A DNA stretch of 64,000 nt from positions 124,001 to 188,000 of the forward strand of contig UQBO01000001.1 of assembly GCA_900539225.1 (NCBI GenBank), in the 5' to 3' direction. The stretch comes from an uncultured Eubacteriales bacterium (GTDB taxonomy: Bacteria; Bacillota; Clostridia; Tissierellales; Peptoniphilaceae). Numbering within the stretch: the first letter of the stretch is position 1; every line of letters starts with the position of its first letter. Shown piece by piece: positions 52,001 through 60,139 of the stretch. The position numbers were made by a program, and so were the translations under genes. The notes under the pieces were generated by a model, which was given only the letters and a program-made list of their open reading frames with translations, had not been told where the DNA came from and did not search any database.

Positions 52001-52187
52001 AATTAAAAATGCTGTTGAAGAGAAATTTATTGAAGCGGAAGACGAGGAAGTAGAAGAAGATAATTATATTGAATTAGATAATGAAAATGATGAAGACACA
52101 ATAAAATTCTGTCCAAATTGCGGAGCCGAATATAATGGCGAAAACTTCTGCTCAAAGTGCGGATATGATTTTAGAAAGAAGAAATAA
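49077..52187 (+). CDS. Large surface protein with SLH-like domains, membrane helix and C-terminal zinc ribbon
   Basis: The 1036-residue protein has a signal peptide (residues 1-25), a long extracellular part with no recognised domain (about 30-720), and two to three SLH-like units (about 740-880; 'LTKGELARAVGFLL', 'FYPNEKVKRAQLIYALTEVL' in pieces, 'VNRDEAILLLYRTLAF'). A membrane helix follows (about 940-962), then a charged tail ending in a zinc ribbon, CPNCGAEY...CSKCGYD (residues about 1012-1031). The zinc ribbon would be cytoplasmic. AAGGAGGAAG precedes the ATG. Probably an envelope sensor or scaffold. Confidence 0.72.
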   Translation: MKKFVLVILIIALSITQLNIINFAAASQKEKLGNKAGGHFYSSECSVEQLKKLTGVADYEGIKKAIEDINKNYVYKESKSGTYDSTEWYGRNDEPADDKFIYKVKIYFTKDLNQSTIILCSGKAKTVLYACNGDSFNKIVKDNFSDYDIMWQSVTYGAFIENVFYYYNSCDVSMPFTGTDENGEEYTESHIGGDTSVYKLENGKLVNIEYNEKIIGDIEMGDTMPYLEYSYTIDPRKYISAQENEKIKNKNIEEIKKLFSNDDIYEKSDFFKNVSKDEFEKIVFIGTTLRNFIDTPFGIIDDNIIGDWVHWSVLYDDSWGTSTVILPKTYKAMVENFANKSKDYSFDNWTAIDILNNYTNAFFGKNLEPRDYGYDYDGLLVRNDSFKNILIETEWYADWGRGVTASDIQSLYNYAIVRIDVLNYGYMYSKYILVERKNVDGENKLFPIYIKEEPFTFEEAEKALGHSLQPDFLSGFDKEEALKKNSSQELISYIDSILKENEYTKEIGLLSDRQDELIQVFNNFIQTKLSYNINGAIEFNQDFYESQKIDIEDVVNLQNYFSNLDIKDFNKYKPVVQIKMKPNEVGRYIFSFKDELKDDIMYNFYLDGLDINVILTKDDINKLKEKNTVFAIEKLDGNVFITPLSKKRTTLPINLTINFNEFNEEKYIIKVPTLYYLMNSDPKYCIVYTNHYGPIKFENYESLNLEDLGLDSFKTIAYKNILSSKILSEASDSLDLDQPLTKGELARAVGFLLGDYDDDKDIKLDDVNDLDKIYIKSAIKHKIFNHEGNSFYPNEKVKRAQLIYALTEVLKLNGFDLEDEELSEAKSFSDFDKFKSIERNVELALECGLISNEGEDFNADEIVNRDEAILLLYRTLAFISKKTVIANTHLEDFEAEKDLLSNVTNRLREPKIEEMNNLNSFIFIESESLLDKLEDLFENKIISILTIIIVIIIIALIIFLILKKKKNKKTIKDDKIKNAVEEKFIEAEDEEVEEDNYIELDNENDEDTIKFCPNCGAEYNGENFCSKCGYDFRKKK

Positions 52188-52212
52188 ATAAAACAAATAA
52201 AATAGCATTACA

Positions 52213-52249
52213 AATACCCTTCTTATGAACAAATACTAAGAAGGGTATT
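52213..52249 (+). terminator. Stem-loop after the SLH-like gene
   Basis: A 13-bp perfect stem AATACCCTTCTTA/TAAGAAGGGTATT with an 11-base loop. The T-run after it is poor, so it may act as an mRNA end or processing structure. Confidence 0.65.
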
Positions 52250-52298
52250 GTTATGTGTTTAATAAAAAAATTAATATTTTGATATAATAATTTTTAAT

Positions 52299-52332
52299 TG
52301 CTTAGTAAGACCTGTCTTGCTAAGCATTTTTT
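52299..52332 (+). repeat. Dispersed hairpin repeat, copy 2
   Basis: Arms TGCTTAGTAAGA (52299-52310) and TCTTGCTAAGCA (52315-52326), loop CCTG, then TTTTTT. It matches copy 1 at 45725-45757 and can act as a terminator. Confidence 0.75.
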
Positions 52333-52405
52333 ATTGGATGGCCACGAGGGAGAAACGATTTTCGCCTTAATCAAGATGGGCGCAATATAAAAACGCATCA
52401 AGTGC

Positions 52406-52434
52406 TTGAACTTATGCCTCTTTTGTAGTATAAT
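52406..52434 (+). promoter_or_regulatory. Promoter of the ruvCAB run
   Basis: TTGAAC (52406-52411), a 17-base spacer, then TATAAT (52429-52434), 30 bases before the ruvC ATG, with AGTAGGAGG as ribosome site. Confidence 0.8.
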
Positions 52435-52464
52435 ATAAATTATAATGGAGAAGTAGGAGGCAAA

Positions 52465-52959
52465 ATGAGAATTTTAGGTATAGACCCAGGCATCGCTATA
52501 GTAGGTGTGGGCATCATTGATTATGACGGCAACAAGGCTCACGATGTGTTCTACGACGCGATCACAACGCACAAGGACCTTAGCCTAGATAAAAGACTTG
52601 AGAAGATTTACTTTGAGCTTGGAGCTATAATCGACAAGTACGATCCAGATGAAGCAGCTATTGAAGAACTCTTTTATTTTAAAAATCAAAAAACAGTTAT
52701 ACAAGTTGCTGAAGCAAGAGGAGTTACGCTTCTTTGCTTAAAGCACAAGAATCTTGCTACATATGAGTACACTCCACTTCAAATTAAACAAGCTGTTACT
52801 GGTTATGGTAGGGCTGAGAAAAAGCAAATGCAAGAGATGGTTAAAACTTTTCTTCACTTAGAAAAGATTCCAAAGCCAGACGACGTTGCTGATGCTTTGG
52901 CTGTTGCTCTAACTCATAGCGCAAGTATTAATTTTAAAGATCAATTTTTATTGAGGTAA
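52465..52959 (+). CDS. ruvC: Holliday junction endonuclease RuvC
   Basis: A 164-residue resolvase that cuts four-way DNA junctions. Acidic catalytic residues are in 'ILGIDPGIAIVG' (Asp7), 'EELFYFKNQKT' (Glu near 68) and 'KPDDVADALAVALTH' (residues about 132-146). It acts with RuvAB, whose genes follow after 2 bases. Length and motif order are normal for the family. Confidence 0.96.
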   Translation: MRILGIDPGIAIVGVGIIDYDGNKAHDVFYDAITTHKDLSLDKRLEKIYFELGAIIDKYDPDEAAIEELFYFKNQKTVIQVAEARGVTLLCLKHKNLATYEYTPLQIKQAVTGYGRAEKKQMQEMVKTFLHLEKIPKPDDVADALAVALTHSASINFKDQFLLR

Positions 52960-52961
52960 AT

Positions 52962-53543
52962 ATGTTTGAATATATGATAGGTGAGGTTGTAGATAAGAAG
53001 AAGGACTACATAGTTTTGCTCGTAAATAACATTGCTTACAAAGTTTTTACATCGAAAGAAACTATGGAGAGCGACATCTACGACGGCGAAGTAAAAATTT
53101 ATATGAATTTAGTAGTTAGGGAAGATGACATGAGTCTATATGGCTTTGCCAATAGATACGAAGTCGATTTTTTTAATCTGATTACAACAGTTAATGGCGT
53201 TGGACCAAAGACTGCCATAGGTATTTTGTCTGAACAAAAGGTAGTTGATCTACAAAAGGCCATCGTCACAAATGATGAAAAAGCCTTGATGAAGGCGCCT
53301 GGCATAGGCAAGAAAACTGCTCAAAGAATCATTCTTGAGCTTAAGGACAATGTTAGCAAGGGAAGCGAATTTGAAGATCTTGCAAATGTTGTAAGTGTTG
53401 GCAGCAACCTAAACGAAGCTATAGAAGCGCTTACTTCACTTGGCTATAACAAATATGAAATCACAAGCATTGCAAAAGGTTTAGACGAGACTATGGAAGT
53501 AGAAGATTTAATTAAAGAGCTATTGAAAAGGCTTTCAAAGTAG
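52962..53543 (+). CDS. ruvA: Holliday junction DNA helicase subunit RuvA
   Basis: The 193-residue protein binds Holliday junctions and loads the RuvB motor. It starts 'MFEYMIGEVVDKKKDYIVL' (N-terminal OB domain), has two helix-hairpin-helix motifs ('ITTVNGVGPKTAIGIL' and 'LMKAPGIGKKTAQRIILEL', about residues 68-125) and a C-terminal RuvB-binding domain ('NEAIEALTSLGYNKYEI'). GAGGTAAAT is its ribosome site. Confidence 0.96.
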   Translation: MFEYMIGEVVDKKKDYIVLLVNNIAYKVFTSKETMESDIYDGEVKIYMNLVVREDDMSLYGFANRYEVDFFNLITTVNGVGPKTAIGILSEQKVVDLQKAIVTNDEKALMKAPGIGKKTAQRIILELKDNVSKGSEFEDLANVVSVGSNLNEAIEALTSLGYNKYEITSIAKGLDETMEVEDLIKELLKRLSK

Positions 53544-53551
53544 GTGTTTAA

Positions 53552-54571
53552 GTGGAAGAAGATAGATTAATAACAACTGATTTGAGGTCAGGCGAAGAAA
53601 ATTTTGACAATTCACTCAGACCAAAGTGGTTTAACGACTACATTGGACAAGACAGCGTTAAGGAAAAGCTTAAAATCTTTGTTAATGCTGCGAAGATGAG
53701 AGGTGAGCCACTTGACCATGTGCTTCTATATGGACCACCAGGACTTGGTAAAACTACTCTTGCGAACATCATTGCGAATGAGATGGGTGTTAATATTAAG
53801 ATAACATCAGGTCCTGCGATTGAAAGACCAGGTGATTTGGCCTCAGTACTAACGAATTTAAAAGATGACGATGTATTATTCATTGACGAGATACATAGAA
53901 TATCACGTTCTGTCGAAGAAATACTTTATCCAGCGATGGAGGACTATTCTCTAGACTTAATCATAGGCAAGGGCCCATCGGCAAGGTCGGTTAGGATAGA
54001 CCTTTCAAGATTTACGCTAATAGGCGCAACTACTAGAGCAGGGCTATTATCCTCACCATTAAGAGATAGATTTGGTGTTATATTAAATCTAGACTTATAC
54101 GATGAAGATTCACTTTGTGAGATAGTTACTAGATCTGCCGGCATTTTAGATGTAGATATTGATGATGCAGGTGCAAGAGAGATAGCTAGAAGATCAAGAG
54201 GAACTCCAAGAATTGCCAATAGGCTACTAAAGAGGGTTAGAGACTACTCTTTAGTGCTTGAAGATGGTTCTATAAGTGGCAAAATTGCTAAAAAAGGCCT
54301 AGATATACTAGAAATAGACCACTATGGCCTTGATAAAACTGACAGAAAGATACTTGATGTTATGATAAATACTTATGGTGGCAGACCAGTCGGCTTAGAT
54401 ACGCTTGCAGCATCATCGAATGAAGAGAGAACTACGATAGAAGATGTTTACGAGCCATATCTAATTCAGCTTGGTTTTATCGCAAGAACGCCAAGAGGTA
54501 GAGTAGCAACCAAACTTGCTTATGACCACATGGGCTACAAGTATAACGAAGGAGAGAATTATGAAGAATAA
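53552..54571 (+). CDS. ruvB: Holliday junction DNA helicase motor RuvB
   Basis: A 339-residue AAA+ motor. Walker A 'GPPGLGKTT' (residues 61-69), Walker B 'FIDEIHR', sensor 'LIGATTRAGLLSSPLRDRFG' in pieces (with the arginine finger) and a C-terminal winged-helix part ('DTLAASSNEERTTIEDVYEPYL' in pieces). It starts at a GTG after TAGGTG. Together with RuvA it drives branch migration. Confidence 0.97.
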   Translation: MEEDRLITTDLRSGEENFDNSLRPKWFNDYIGQDSVKEKLKIFVNAAKMRGEPLDHVLLYGPPGLGKTTLANIIANEMGVNIKITSGPAIERPGDLASVLTNLKDDDVLFIDEIHRISRSVEEILYPAMEDYSLDLIIGKGPSARSVRIDLSRFTLIGATTRAGLLSSPLRDRFGVILNLDLYDEDSLCEIVTRSAGILDVDIDDAGAREIARRSRGTPRIANRLLKRVRDYSLVLEDGSISGKIAKKGLDILEIDHYGLDKTDRKILDVMINTYGGRPVGLDTLAASSNEERTTIEDVYEPYLIQLGFIARTPRGRVATKLAYDHMGYKYNEGENYEE

Positions 54572-55868
54572 AATATTAATTATATTGACAATATTTTTGC
54601 TAGCATTTTCTATAAACAGTGCTAAAGCAGAGACTGGATATGAGCATATAAGTAATGTTGATGTAAAGCTTGGTATAAGCGCGCAAAACATGAATGAATT
54701 AAAACTATACAGTGACGATGGTTTTGAAGTGAGAGATATGTACTCTAACTTAAGCCTATTCCAAAGCTTTGAAAAGAATATTGTTTTAAAATTAAATGGA
54801 CAAAATTATGATATTTATGACTCTTTAGGTAATTATTTATCAAGTATGGCGACAAACAAGTCTATGAAGATTCAATCTCCTAGTTCGAGTCCTATCAAGA
54901 TAAATAATAAAAGATACAGAGGCTACTTAACATTTGATACAGTTGACAAGCAATTGGCTGCTATTAACAATGTCGGTCTTGAAGAGTACCTTTATGGCGT
55001 CGTTCCAAGAGAGATGCCAAGCACTTTCTCATACGAAGCGCTTAAGGCACAAGCGGTAGCTGCTAGGTCTTATGCAGTTTGTAGCGTTACAAGAAATAAG
55101 GATAAATCATTTGATTTATATGATACCGTATCTAGCCAAGTTTATGGCGGTTTTGACGCTGAAAGAGATAATGTGAGAAAAGCGGTCGATGAAACTAGAG
55201 GACAAATCTTATTGTCTGAAGGCAAGGTTGTTAACGCGACTTATTCATCATCCAATGGTGGCTATACAGCGGATGCTAACGATGTTTGGGGCGCTAAGTA
55301 TAAGTATTTAATCTCAAAAGAAGATAAATATTCTATAAATGAGCCAAATTATAATTGGAATTTTCAAATTAATGCAAACGATTTAATCAATGGACTTAAA
55401 AAGCAAGGCATTAATGTAAATTCGATTAATCAAATTTATGTAAAAGAAAATAATAATAGCAAGAGAGTTAAGACTGTTGCTATAATGGACGGCGCTAAAG
55501 AAGTGCTTGTCGATAACAATAAATTTAAGAACGCTATCGGTGCGAATAAATTTAAGAGCAGTATGTATACAATTGAGGCGAGTGGTGTAAGCGCTGCAAC
55601 GCAAGCGCCAGAGAACGATAGTGATGGCGAAGTAACTGTTTTATTTGAAGATGGCGTCGCTATATTTATAAGTAGTGAAGCTAGTGAAAAAGCTAGTCCA
55701 AGCCCAGCTATAAGCGCTGATGCAAAAATTAAGATAGCTGGTCACGGCTGGGGCCACGGTGTTGGACTAAGCCAATGGGGCGCAAACAACATGGCTAAGG
55801 CCGGACTAAAATATGATGAAATACTAAAATTCTACTATGACGGAGCTGAAATAAGTAATGGAAACTAA
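54561..55868 (+). CDS. SpoIID/LytB-domain secreted protein
   Basis: A 435-residue protein with a signal peptide (residues 1-22) and the SpoIID fold: 'YLYGVVPREMPSTFSYEALKAQAVAARSYAV' in pieces (residues about 145-175), 'YSSSNGGYTADANDVWG' and a final 'GHGWGHGVGLSQWGANNMAKAG' in pieces. SpoIID is a lytic transglycosylase acting on peptidoglycan; the motifs are intact. ATG 54561 follows AAGGAGAGAATT and overlaps ruvB by 11 bases. Presence does not prove sporulation, since wall-active homologues exist in non-sporulating anaerobes. Confidence 0.88.
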   Translation: MKNKILIILTIFLLAFSINSAKAETGYEHISNVDVKLGISAQNMNELKLYSDDGFEVRDMYSNLSLFQSFEKNIVLKLNGQNYDIYDSLGNYLSSMATNKSMKIQSPSSSPIKINNKRYRGYLTFDTVDKQLAAINNVGLEEYLYGVVPREMPSTFSYEALKAQAVAARSYAVCSVTRNKDKSFDLYDTVSSQVYGGFDAERDNVRKAVDETRGQILLSEGKVVNATYSSSNGGYTADANDVWGAKYKYLISKEDKYSINEPNYNWNFQINANDLINGLKKQGINVNSINQIYVKENNNSKRVKTVAIMDGAKEVLVDNNKFKNAIGANKFKSSMYTIEASGVSAATQAPENDSDGEVTVLFEDGVAIFISSEASEKASPSPAISADAKIKIAGHGWGHGVGLSQWGANNMAKAGLKYDEILKFYYDGAEISNGN

Positions 55869-56886
55869 AGATTTTTACTATGATCTACCTGAGGAGCTAA
55901 TTGCACAGCACCCCATAGACAAAAGAGATGAATCAAGACTTATGGTCTTGGACAGAAAAACTGGCAAGGTCGAACACATGATTTTTCATGACATAATAAA
56001 CCTTCTTCATGAAGGAGACGTGCTAGTTGCAAACGATAGCAAGGTAATACCTGCAAGACTCTTTGGCAATAGGCCTGGAAAAGAAGAAAAGATAGAAGTT
56101 CTTCTAATTTCACAAACAGAAGAAGACACTTGGAAGACTCTTGTTAAGCCAGGCAAGAAGATGAAGATAGGCAGTGAAATTGAATTTGGTCACGGTCTCC
56201 TTAGAGCTGAAGTAGTCGATATTGATGACGATGGCGTCAGATATATAAAATTTAAATACGATGGAATTTTCCTAGAGATATTAAATGAACTTGGCGAGAT
56301 GCCTCTACCACCATATATCAAGGAAAGACTTGAAGACAAGGACAGATACCAAACTGTTTACGCTAAGAACCTTGGTTCGGCAGCTGCACCTACAGCGGGT
56401 CTACACTTTACTAAAGAGCTACTAAAAGAACTAGAAGACAAGGGCGTGAAGATAGTTTATCTAACACTTCATGTTGGTCTTGGCACTTTTAGACCTGTCA
56501 AGGTAACAGATGTTGAGAAACACAAGATGCACAGCGAGTTCTACAACCTTTCTGAAGAGGCGAGCGAGACCATAAACATAGCAAAAAAAGAAGGCAGAAG
56601 AGTTATAGCCGTTGGAACTACTACAGTTAGAACGCTTGAAACGATAGCTGCAAAGGGCGAGATTAGGGCTAGTCACGGATGGACTGATATATTCATATAT
56701 CCGGGCTTTGAATATAGGGCAGTTGACGCACTAATCACGAACTTCCACTTACCAGAGTCAACGCTAATTATGCTAGTAAGTGCCTTTGCATCAAAAGAGA
56801 TGATACTTAACGCATATGCAGAAGCTGTTAAAGAAAGATACAGATTCTTCAGCTTTGGCGATGCAATGTTTATATTGGATAGATAA
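55858..56886 (+). CDS. queA: S-adenosylmethionine:tRNA ribosyltransferase-isomerase
   Basis: The 342-residue enzyme adds the ribosyl part of SAM to preQ1 in tRNA to make epoxyqueuosine. Motifs: 'FYYDLPEELIAQHP' (residues 6-19), 'VLVANDSKVIPARLFGNR', 'GSAAAPTAGLHFT' (residues about 173-185), 'LHVGLGTFRPV' and 'TNFHLPESTL'. It overlaps the SpoIID gene by 11 bases and is followed after 1 base by tgt, the preceding enzyme of the pathway. Confidence 0.96.
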   Translation: METKDFYYDLPEELIAQHPIDKRDESRLMVLDRKTGKVEHMIFHDIINLLHEGDVLVANDSKVIPARLFGNRPGKEEKIEVLLISQTEEDTWKTLVKPGKKMKIGSEIEFGHGLLRAEVVDIDDDGVRYIKFKYDGIFLEILNELGEMPLPPYIKERLEDKDRYQTVYAKNLGSAAAPTAGLHFTKELLKELEDKGVKIVYLTLHVGLGTFRPVKVTDVEKHKMHSEFYNLSEEASETINIAKKEGRRVIAVGTTTVRTLETIAAKGEIRASHGWTDIFIYPGFEYRAVDALITNFHLPESTLIMLVSAFASKEMILNAYAEAVKERYRFFSFGDAMFILDR

Positions 56887-56887
56887 T

Positions 56888-58000
56888 ATGGAATTTGAAT
56901 TAATTAAAACAGATAGTAAAACTAAAGCAAGAGCTGGTCTAATGAAGCTAAAACATGGTGTTGTTGAGACGCCTATCTTCATGCCAGTGGGAACGAGAGC
57001 AACAGTTAAGACCATGACGCCTGATGAGCTTAAGGACTTAGGCGCTCAAATCATTCTTTCAAACACATATCACTTGCATTTAAGACCTGGTGAAGACATA
57101 GTTCACAAGGCAGGTGGACTTCACAAGTTTATGAACTGGGATAAGCCTATATTAACAGATAGCGGCGGATTTCAAGTCTTTAGTTTGGGCGGCATGAGAA
57201 AGATAAGTGAAGAAGGAGTTGAGTTTCGCTCACATATAGATGGCTCAAAGTTATTTATATCTCCAGAGAAATCAATTGAGATACAAACAAAGCTTGGTAG
57301 CGACATCATGATGGCCTTTGACGAGTGCGCTCCTTATCCTGCGTCTAGAGAATACATTATAAACTCAATGCACAGAACGACTAGGTGGCTTGAAAGATGT
57401 AAGGACGCTTGGACCGATAGAGGGAATCAAAATCTATTCGGCATTATTCAAGGCGGTCTTTACAAGGACCTTCGTGAAGAGCATGCGAAAGAAATTTGCT
57501 CTATTGACTTGCCTGGTTATGCTGTTGGCGGCCTCTCAGTAGGTGAGCCAGTTGATTTGATGAATGAAGTCTTAGACCATGTAACTGACTATATGCCTGA
57601 AGATAAGCCAAGATACAATATGGGAGTAGGTACGCCACTATATTTATTTGAGTCAGTTGAAAGAGGTATAGACATGGCGGACTGCGTTCTACCAACAAGA
57701 ATCTCGAGAAATGGAACGCTTATGACATCACACGGAAGACTTGTAATAAAGAACGCTAAGTACAAGGAAGACTTTACTAAGCCAGACCCTGAGTGTGATT
57801 GCTACACTTGTAGTCATTACTCAAGAGCTTATTTAAGACATCTTTTCAATGTTGACGAGATACTTGCTTATAGATTAGCTACTATTCATAATTTAACTTT
57901 CTTACTAAAGATGATGAAGAATATTAGAGAATCAATTTTAGGCGATTATTTCTTAGAGTATAAACACGAATTTTATAAAAAATATGGATATTTAAAGTAA
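56888..58000 (+). CDS. tgt: Queuine tRNA-ribosyltransferase (tRNA-guanine transglycosylase)
   Basis: The 370-residue enzyme swaps guanine 34 for preQ1. It shows 'LTDSGGFQVFSL' with the catalytic Asp (residues about 88-99), 'RSHIDGSKLFISPE', 'GGLSVGEP' and the zinc site 'CDCYTCSHYSRAYLRHLF' (residues about 300-317). ATG 56888 starts just after the queA stop; a longer in-frame reading from 56816 lies inside queA. Other queuosine synthesis genes are not in the window. Confidence 0.96.
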   Translation: MEFELIKTDSKTKARAGLMKLKHGVVETPIFMPVGTRATVKTMTPDELKDLGAQIILSNTYHLHLRPGEDIVHKAGGLHKFMNWDKPILTDSGGFQVFSLGGMRKISEEGVEFRSHIDGSKLFISPEKSIEIQTKLGSDIMMAFDECAPYPASREYIINSMHRTTRWLERCKDAWTDRGNQNLFGIIQGGLYKDLREEHAKEICSIDLPGYAVGGLSVGEPVDLMNEVLDHVTDYMPEDKPRYNMGVGTPLYLFESVERGIDMADCVLPTRISRNGTLMTSHGRLVIKNAKYKEDFTKPDPECDCYTCSHYSRAYLRHLFNVDEILAYRLATIHNLTFLLKMMKNIRESILGDYFLEYKHEFYKKYGYLK

Positions 58001-58007
58001 TATAGTG

Positions 58008-58013
58008 TATAAT
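58008..58013 (+). promoter_or_regulatory. Possible -10 element before yajC
   Basis: TATAAT lies 26 bases before the ATG; the -35 candidate TGGATA (57985-57990) is weak. Confidence 0.4.
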
Positions 58014-58038
58014 AGTATTAACAATATAGGGAGGTTAT

Positions 58039-58383
58039 ATGATGATATTAAGTTTTTTAACAGGAGCTACACAAGCAAACGCAAGCGGATCATTACTTAG
58101 CATGATAATTCCATTTGTATTATTTGGTGCATTCGCATACTTCTTTTTAATCAGACCACAAAAGAAACAAGCACAAAAGTTACAAGAACTAAGAGACTCA
58201 CTTAAGATAGGTGATCAAATCGTAACTATTGGCGGTATCTTAGGCAAGATTGTTCAAATTAAAGAAGATGTTTACGTAATCGAAATAAATCAAGGATGCA
58301 ATATGGAGATAGCTAAGTGGGCATTCAGAGACAAGGCATCTAGAAAAGAGATTAAGAACGTAGAAAAATCAGAAGATTTATAA
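58039..58383 (+). CDS. yajC: Preprotein translocase subunit YajC
   Basis: A 114-residue single-pass membrane protein: helix at residues about 19-40 ending in 'FLIRPQKKQAQK', then the YajC domain ('LKIGDQIVTIGGILGKIVQIKEDVYVIEI' in pieces). It assists the SecDF-YajC complex in protein export. Two ATG codons stand side by side (58039, 58042); GGGAGG spacing slightly favours the second. Its place after tgt is common across bacteria; secD/secF are not next to it here. Confidence 0.93.
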   Translation: MMILSFLTGATQANASGSLLSMIIPFVLFGAFAYFFLIRPQKKQAQKLQELRDSLKIGDQIVTIGGILGKIVQIKEDVYVIEINQGCNMEIAKWAFRDKASRKEIKNVEKSEDL

Positions 58384-58389
58384 AAAGCA

Positions 58390-58423
58390 AAGGCTGGTCA
58401 TAGTGGTCAGCCTTGATTTTTTT
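58390..58423 (+). terminator. Terminator after yajC
   Basis: A 10-bp stem AAGGCTGGTC/GGTCAGCCTT with two G-T pairs and a 5-base loop, followed by GATTTTTTT. Confidence 0.85.
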
Positions 58424-58469
58424 GATTAAAGATGAGTGTTTTGGGTAAATATACTTAGGTGGTGATTTA

Positions 58470-59135
58470 ATGCAAAATATATTTTTAGTGGCAAATACAG
58501 ATGTTTTTTTATTGACCGATATAGCGGCATTTTTATTAGTAATCATAGGCACACTCTTTTTAAGTCTTGCTTTAATAAAGAAGAAGCAAAGTGCTTACAT
58601 AAGTTTATTTTTCTTAACACATCTTCTTTTGTTTGGATCTAGAATTGTATGTCAAACAAATAATTTTTATCCACTCGGATTATTCATATTTGCTTGTATT
58701 TTTGTAGTTTTGGAAATATTTATTCCTGGCTTCACTATAACAGGTGTACTTGGCTTACTAGCATATTTCACATCTGTAGTTTTAGCTTTTACTGACTATA
58801 GATATGGCTTAATGACTGTATTTATATTGATAAATTGCAATATAGGTTTCCTTAAGTACATGCTTAGTAAGGGTTATTCATTTAAAGGATTAACTCATCT
58901 TGTTTTAAGCACCGAATCAAATTTAAAAGAGAATAAAGAAGAAGTAAATGAGCTAGAAAAGCTCGTAGGAAGTAAGGCGAAATCAATCAGCTCTTTAGGA
59001 CCAACAGGTTTTATTTTGATTGATGGAGTCAAATATAACGCTATAAGCTACGATGGCTACCTAGATAATGGTCTTGATCTAAAGGTTATAGCAGTTAAAG
59101 GAAAATATCTAATAGTTGACAGGGAGGTTAAGTAA
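58470..59135 (+). CDS. NfeD-like membrane protein
   Basis: The 221-residue protein has four hydrophobic segments in residues about 10-130, the central one with 'VLEIFIPGFTITGVLGLLAYF' in pieces as in NfeD proteins, and a C-terminal OB-like soluble domain ('SLGPTGFILIDGVKYNAISYDGYLDNGLDLKVIAVKGKYLIV' in pieces). NfeD partners with flotillins; the floA gene follows after 2 bases. AGGTGGTGA is the ribosome site. Confidence 0.85.
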   Translation: MQNIFLVANTDVFLLTDIAAFLLVIIGTLFLSLALIKKKQSAYISLFFLTHLLLFGSRIVCQTNNFYPLGLFIFACIFVVLEIFIPGFTITGVLGLLAYFTSVVLAFTDYRYGLMTVFILINCNIGFLKYMLSKGYSFKGLTHLVLSTESNLKENKEEVNELEKLVGSKAKSISSLGPTGFILIDGVKYNAISYDGYLDNGLDLKVIAVKGKYLIVDREVK

Positions 59136-59137
59136 TT

Positions 59138-60133
59138 ATGTTTTTAGCAGGTTTTATTAATGCTTTATTATCAGGTAAATTAATTTTTGTAATACTTGGG
59201 ATTATAGTCTTAAGTATGTTCTTTTCATTTGTGCCAATAGGTTTATGGATAACAGCATTCTTCTCAGGAGTTAAGGTTAGCATGGCTACACTTACAGGTA
59301 TGAGACTTAGAAGAGTTGCTCCAAGCAAGATTATCAATCCAATGATTAAGGCTACAAAGGCTGGACTTGATATAAAGGTTAACGAACTAGAAGCTCACTA
59401 CCTAGCTGGTGGTAATGTAGATACACTTGTTGACGCACTTATCGCAGCGCAAAGAGCTGATATACCACTAGACTTTACTAGAGCAGCAGCTATTGACCTA
59501 GCTGGTCGTAACGTACTTGAAGCTGTTCAAGTAAGCGTAAACCCTAAGGTTATAGAAACTCCTTCCATATCCGCGGTTGCTATGAACGGTATCGAAGTCG
59601 TTGTAAAAGCAAGAGTAACTGTTAGAGCAAATATCGAGAGATTAGTTGGTGGTGCTGGTGAAGAAACTATCATCGCAAGAGTTGGTGAAGGTATTGTAAC
59701 TACAGTTGGTAGCGCGGAAACACATAAGGCCGTGCTTGAAAATCCTGATAGCATTTCAAAGACAGTTCTTAAAAAAGGTCTTGATTCAGGAACAGCATTT
59801 GAAATACTTTCTATAGACATAGCTGATATCGACGTTGGTAGAAACATCGGAGCTAAACTACTTATGGATCAAGCAGACGCTGATAAGAAGATAGCTCAAG
59901 CTAAGGCAGAAGAAAGACGTGCCATGGCCGTTGCTAGCGAACAAGAAATGAAGGCTGAAGTTCAAAAGATGAAGTCAAAAGTTGTTGAAGCTGAAAGAGA
60001 AGTTCCTCTAGCTATAGCTGAAGCACTAAAAAATGGTAACTTAGGAGTTATGGATTATTACAAGATGAATAATATCAACTCAGATACTGATATGAGAAAG
60101 TCCATATCTGACACACAAAAGCTAGATAAGTAG
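59138..60133 (+). CDS. floA: Flotillin-like protein FloA
   Basis: The 331-residue protein has an N-terminal membrane helix (residues about 12-38) and the SPFH/flotillin region. 'GMRLRRVAPSKII' and 'HYLAGGNVDTLVDALIAAQRADIPLDF' (in pieces) match bacterial FloA/YqfA. The C-terminal coiled coil contains 'AKAEERRAMAVASEQEM'. It organises functional membrane microdomains together with NfeD. The order nfeD-floA-(x)-phoH-ybeY matches other Firmicutes. Confidence 0.96.
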   Translation: MFLAGFINALLSGKLIFVILGIIVLSMFFSFVPIGLWITAFFSGVKVSMATLTGMRLRRVAPSKIINPMIKATKAGLDIKVNELEAHYLAGGNVDTLVDALIAAQRADIPLDFTRAAAIDLAGRNVLEAVQVSVNPKVIETPSISAVAMNGIEVVVKARVTVRANIERLVGGAGEETIIARVGEGIVTTVGSAETHKAVLENPDSISKTVLKKGLDSGTAFEILSIDIADIDVGRNIGAKLLMDQADADKKIAQAKAEERRAMAVASEQEMKAEVQKMKSKVVEAEREVPLAIAEALKNGNLGVMDYYKMNNINSDTDMRKSISDTQKLDK

Positions 60134-60139
60134 GATACT

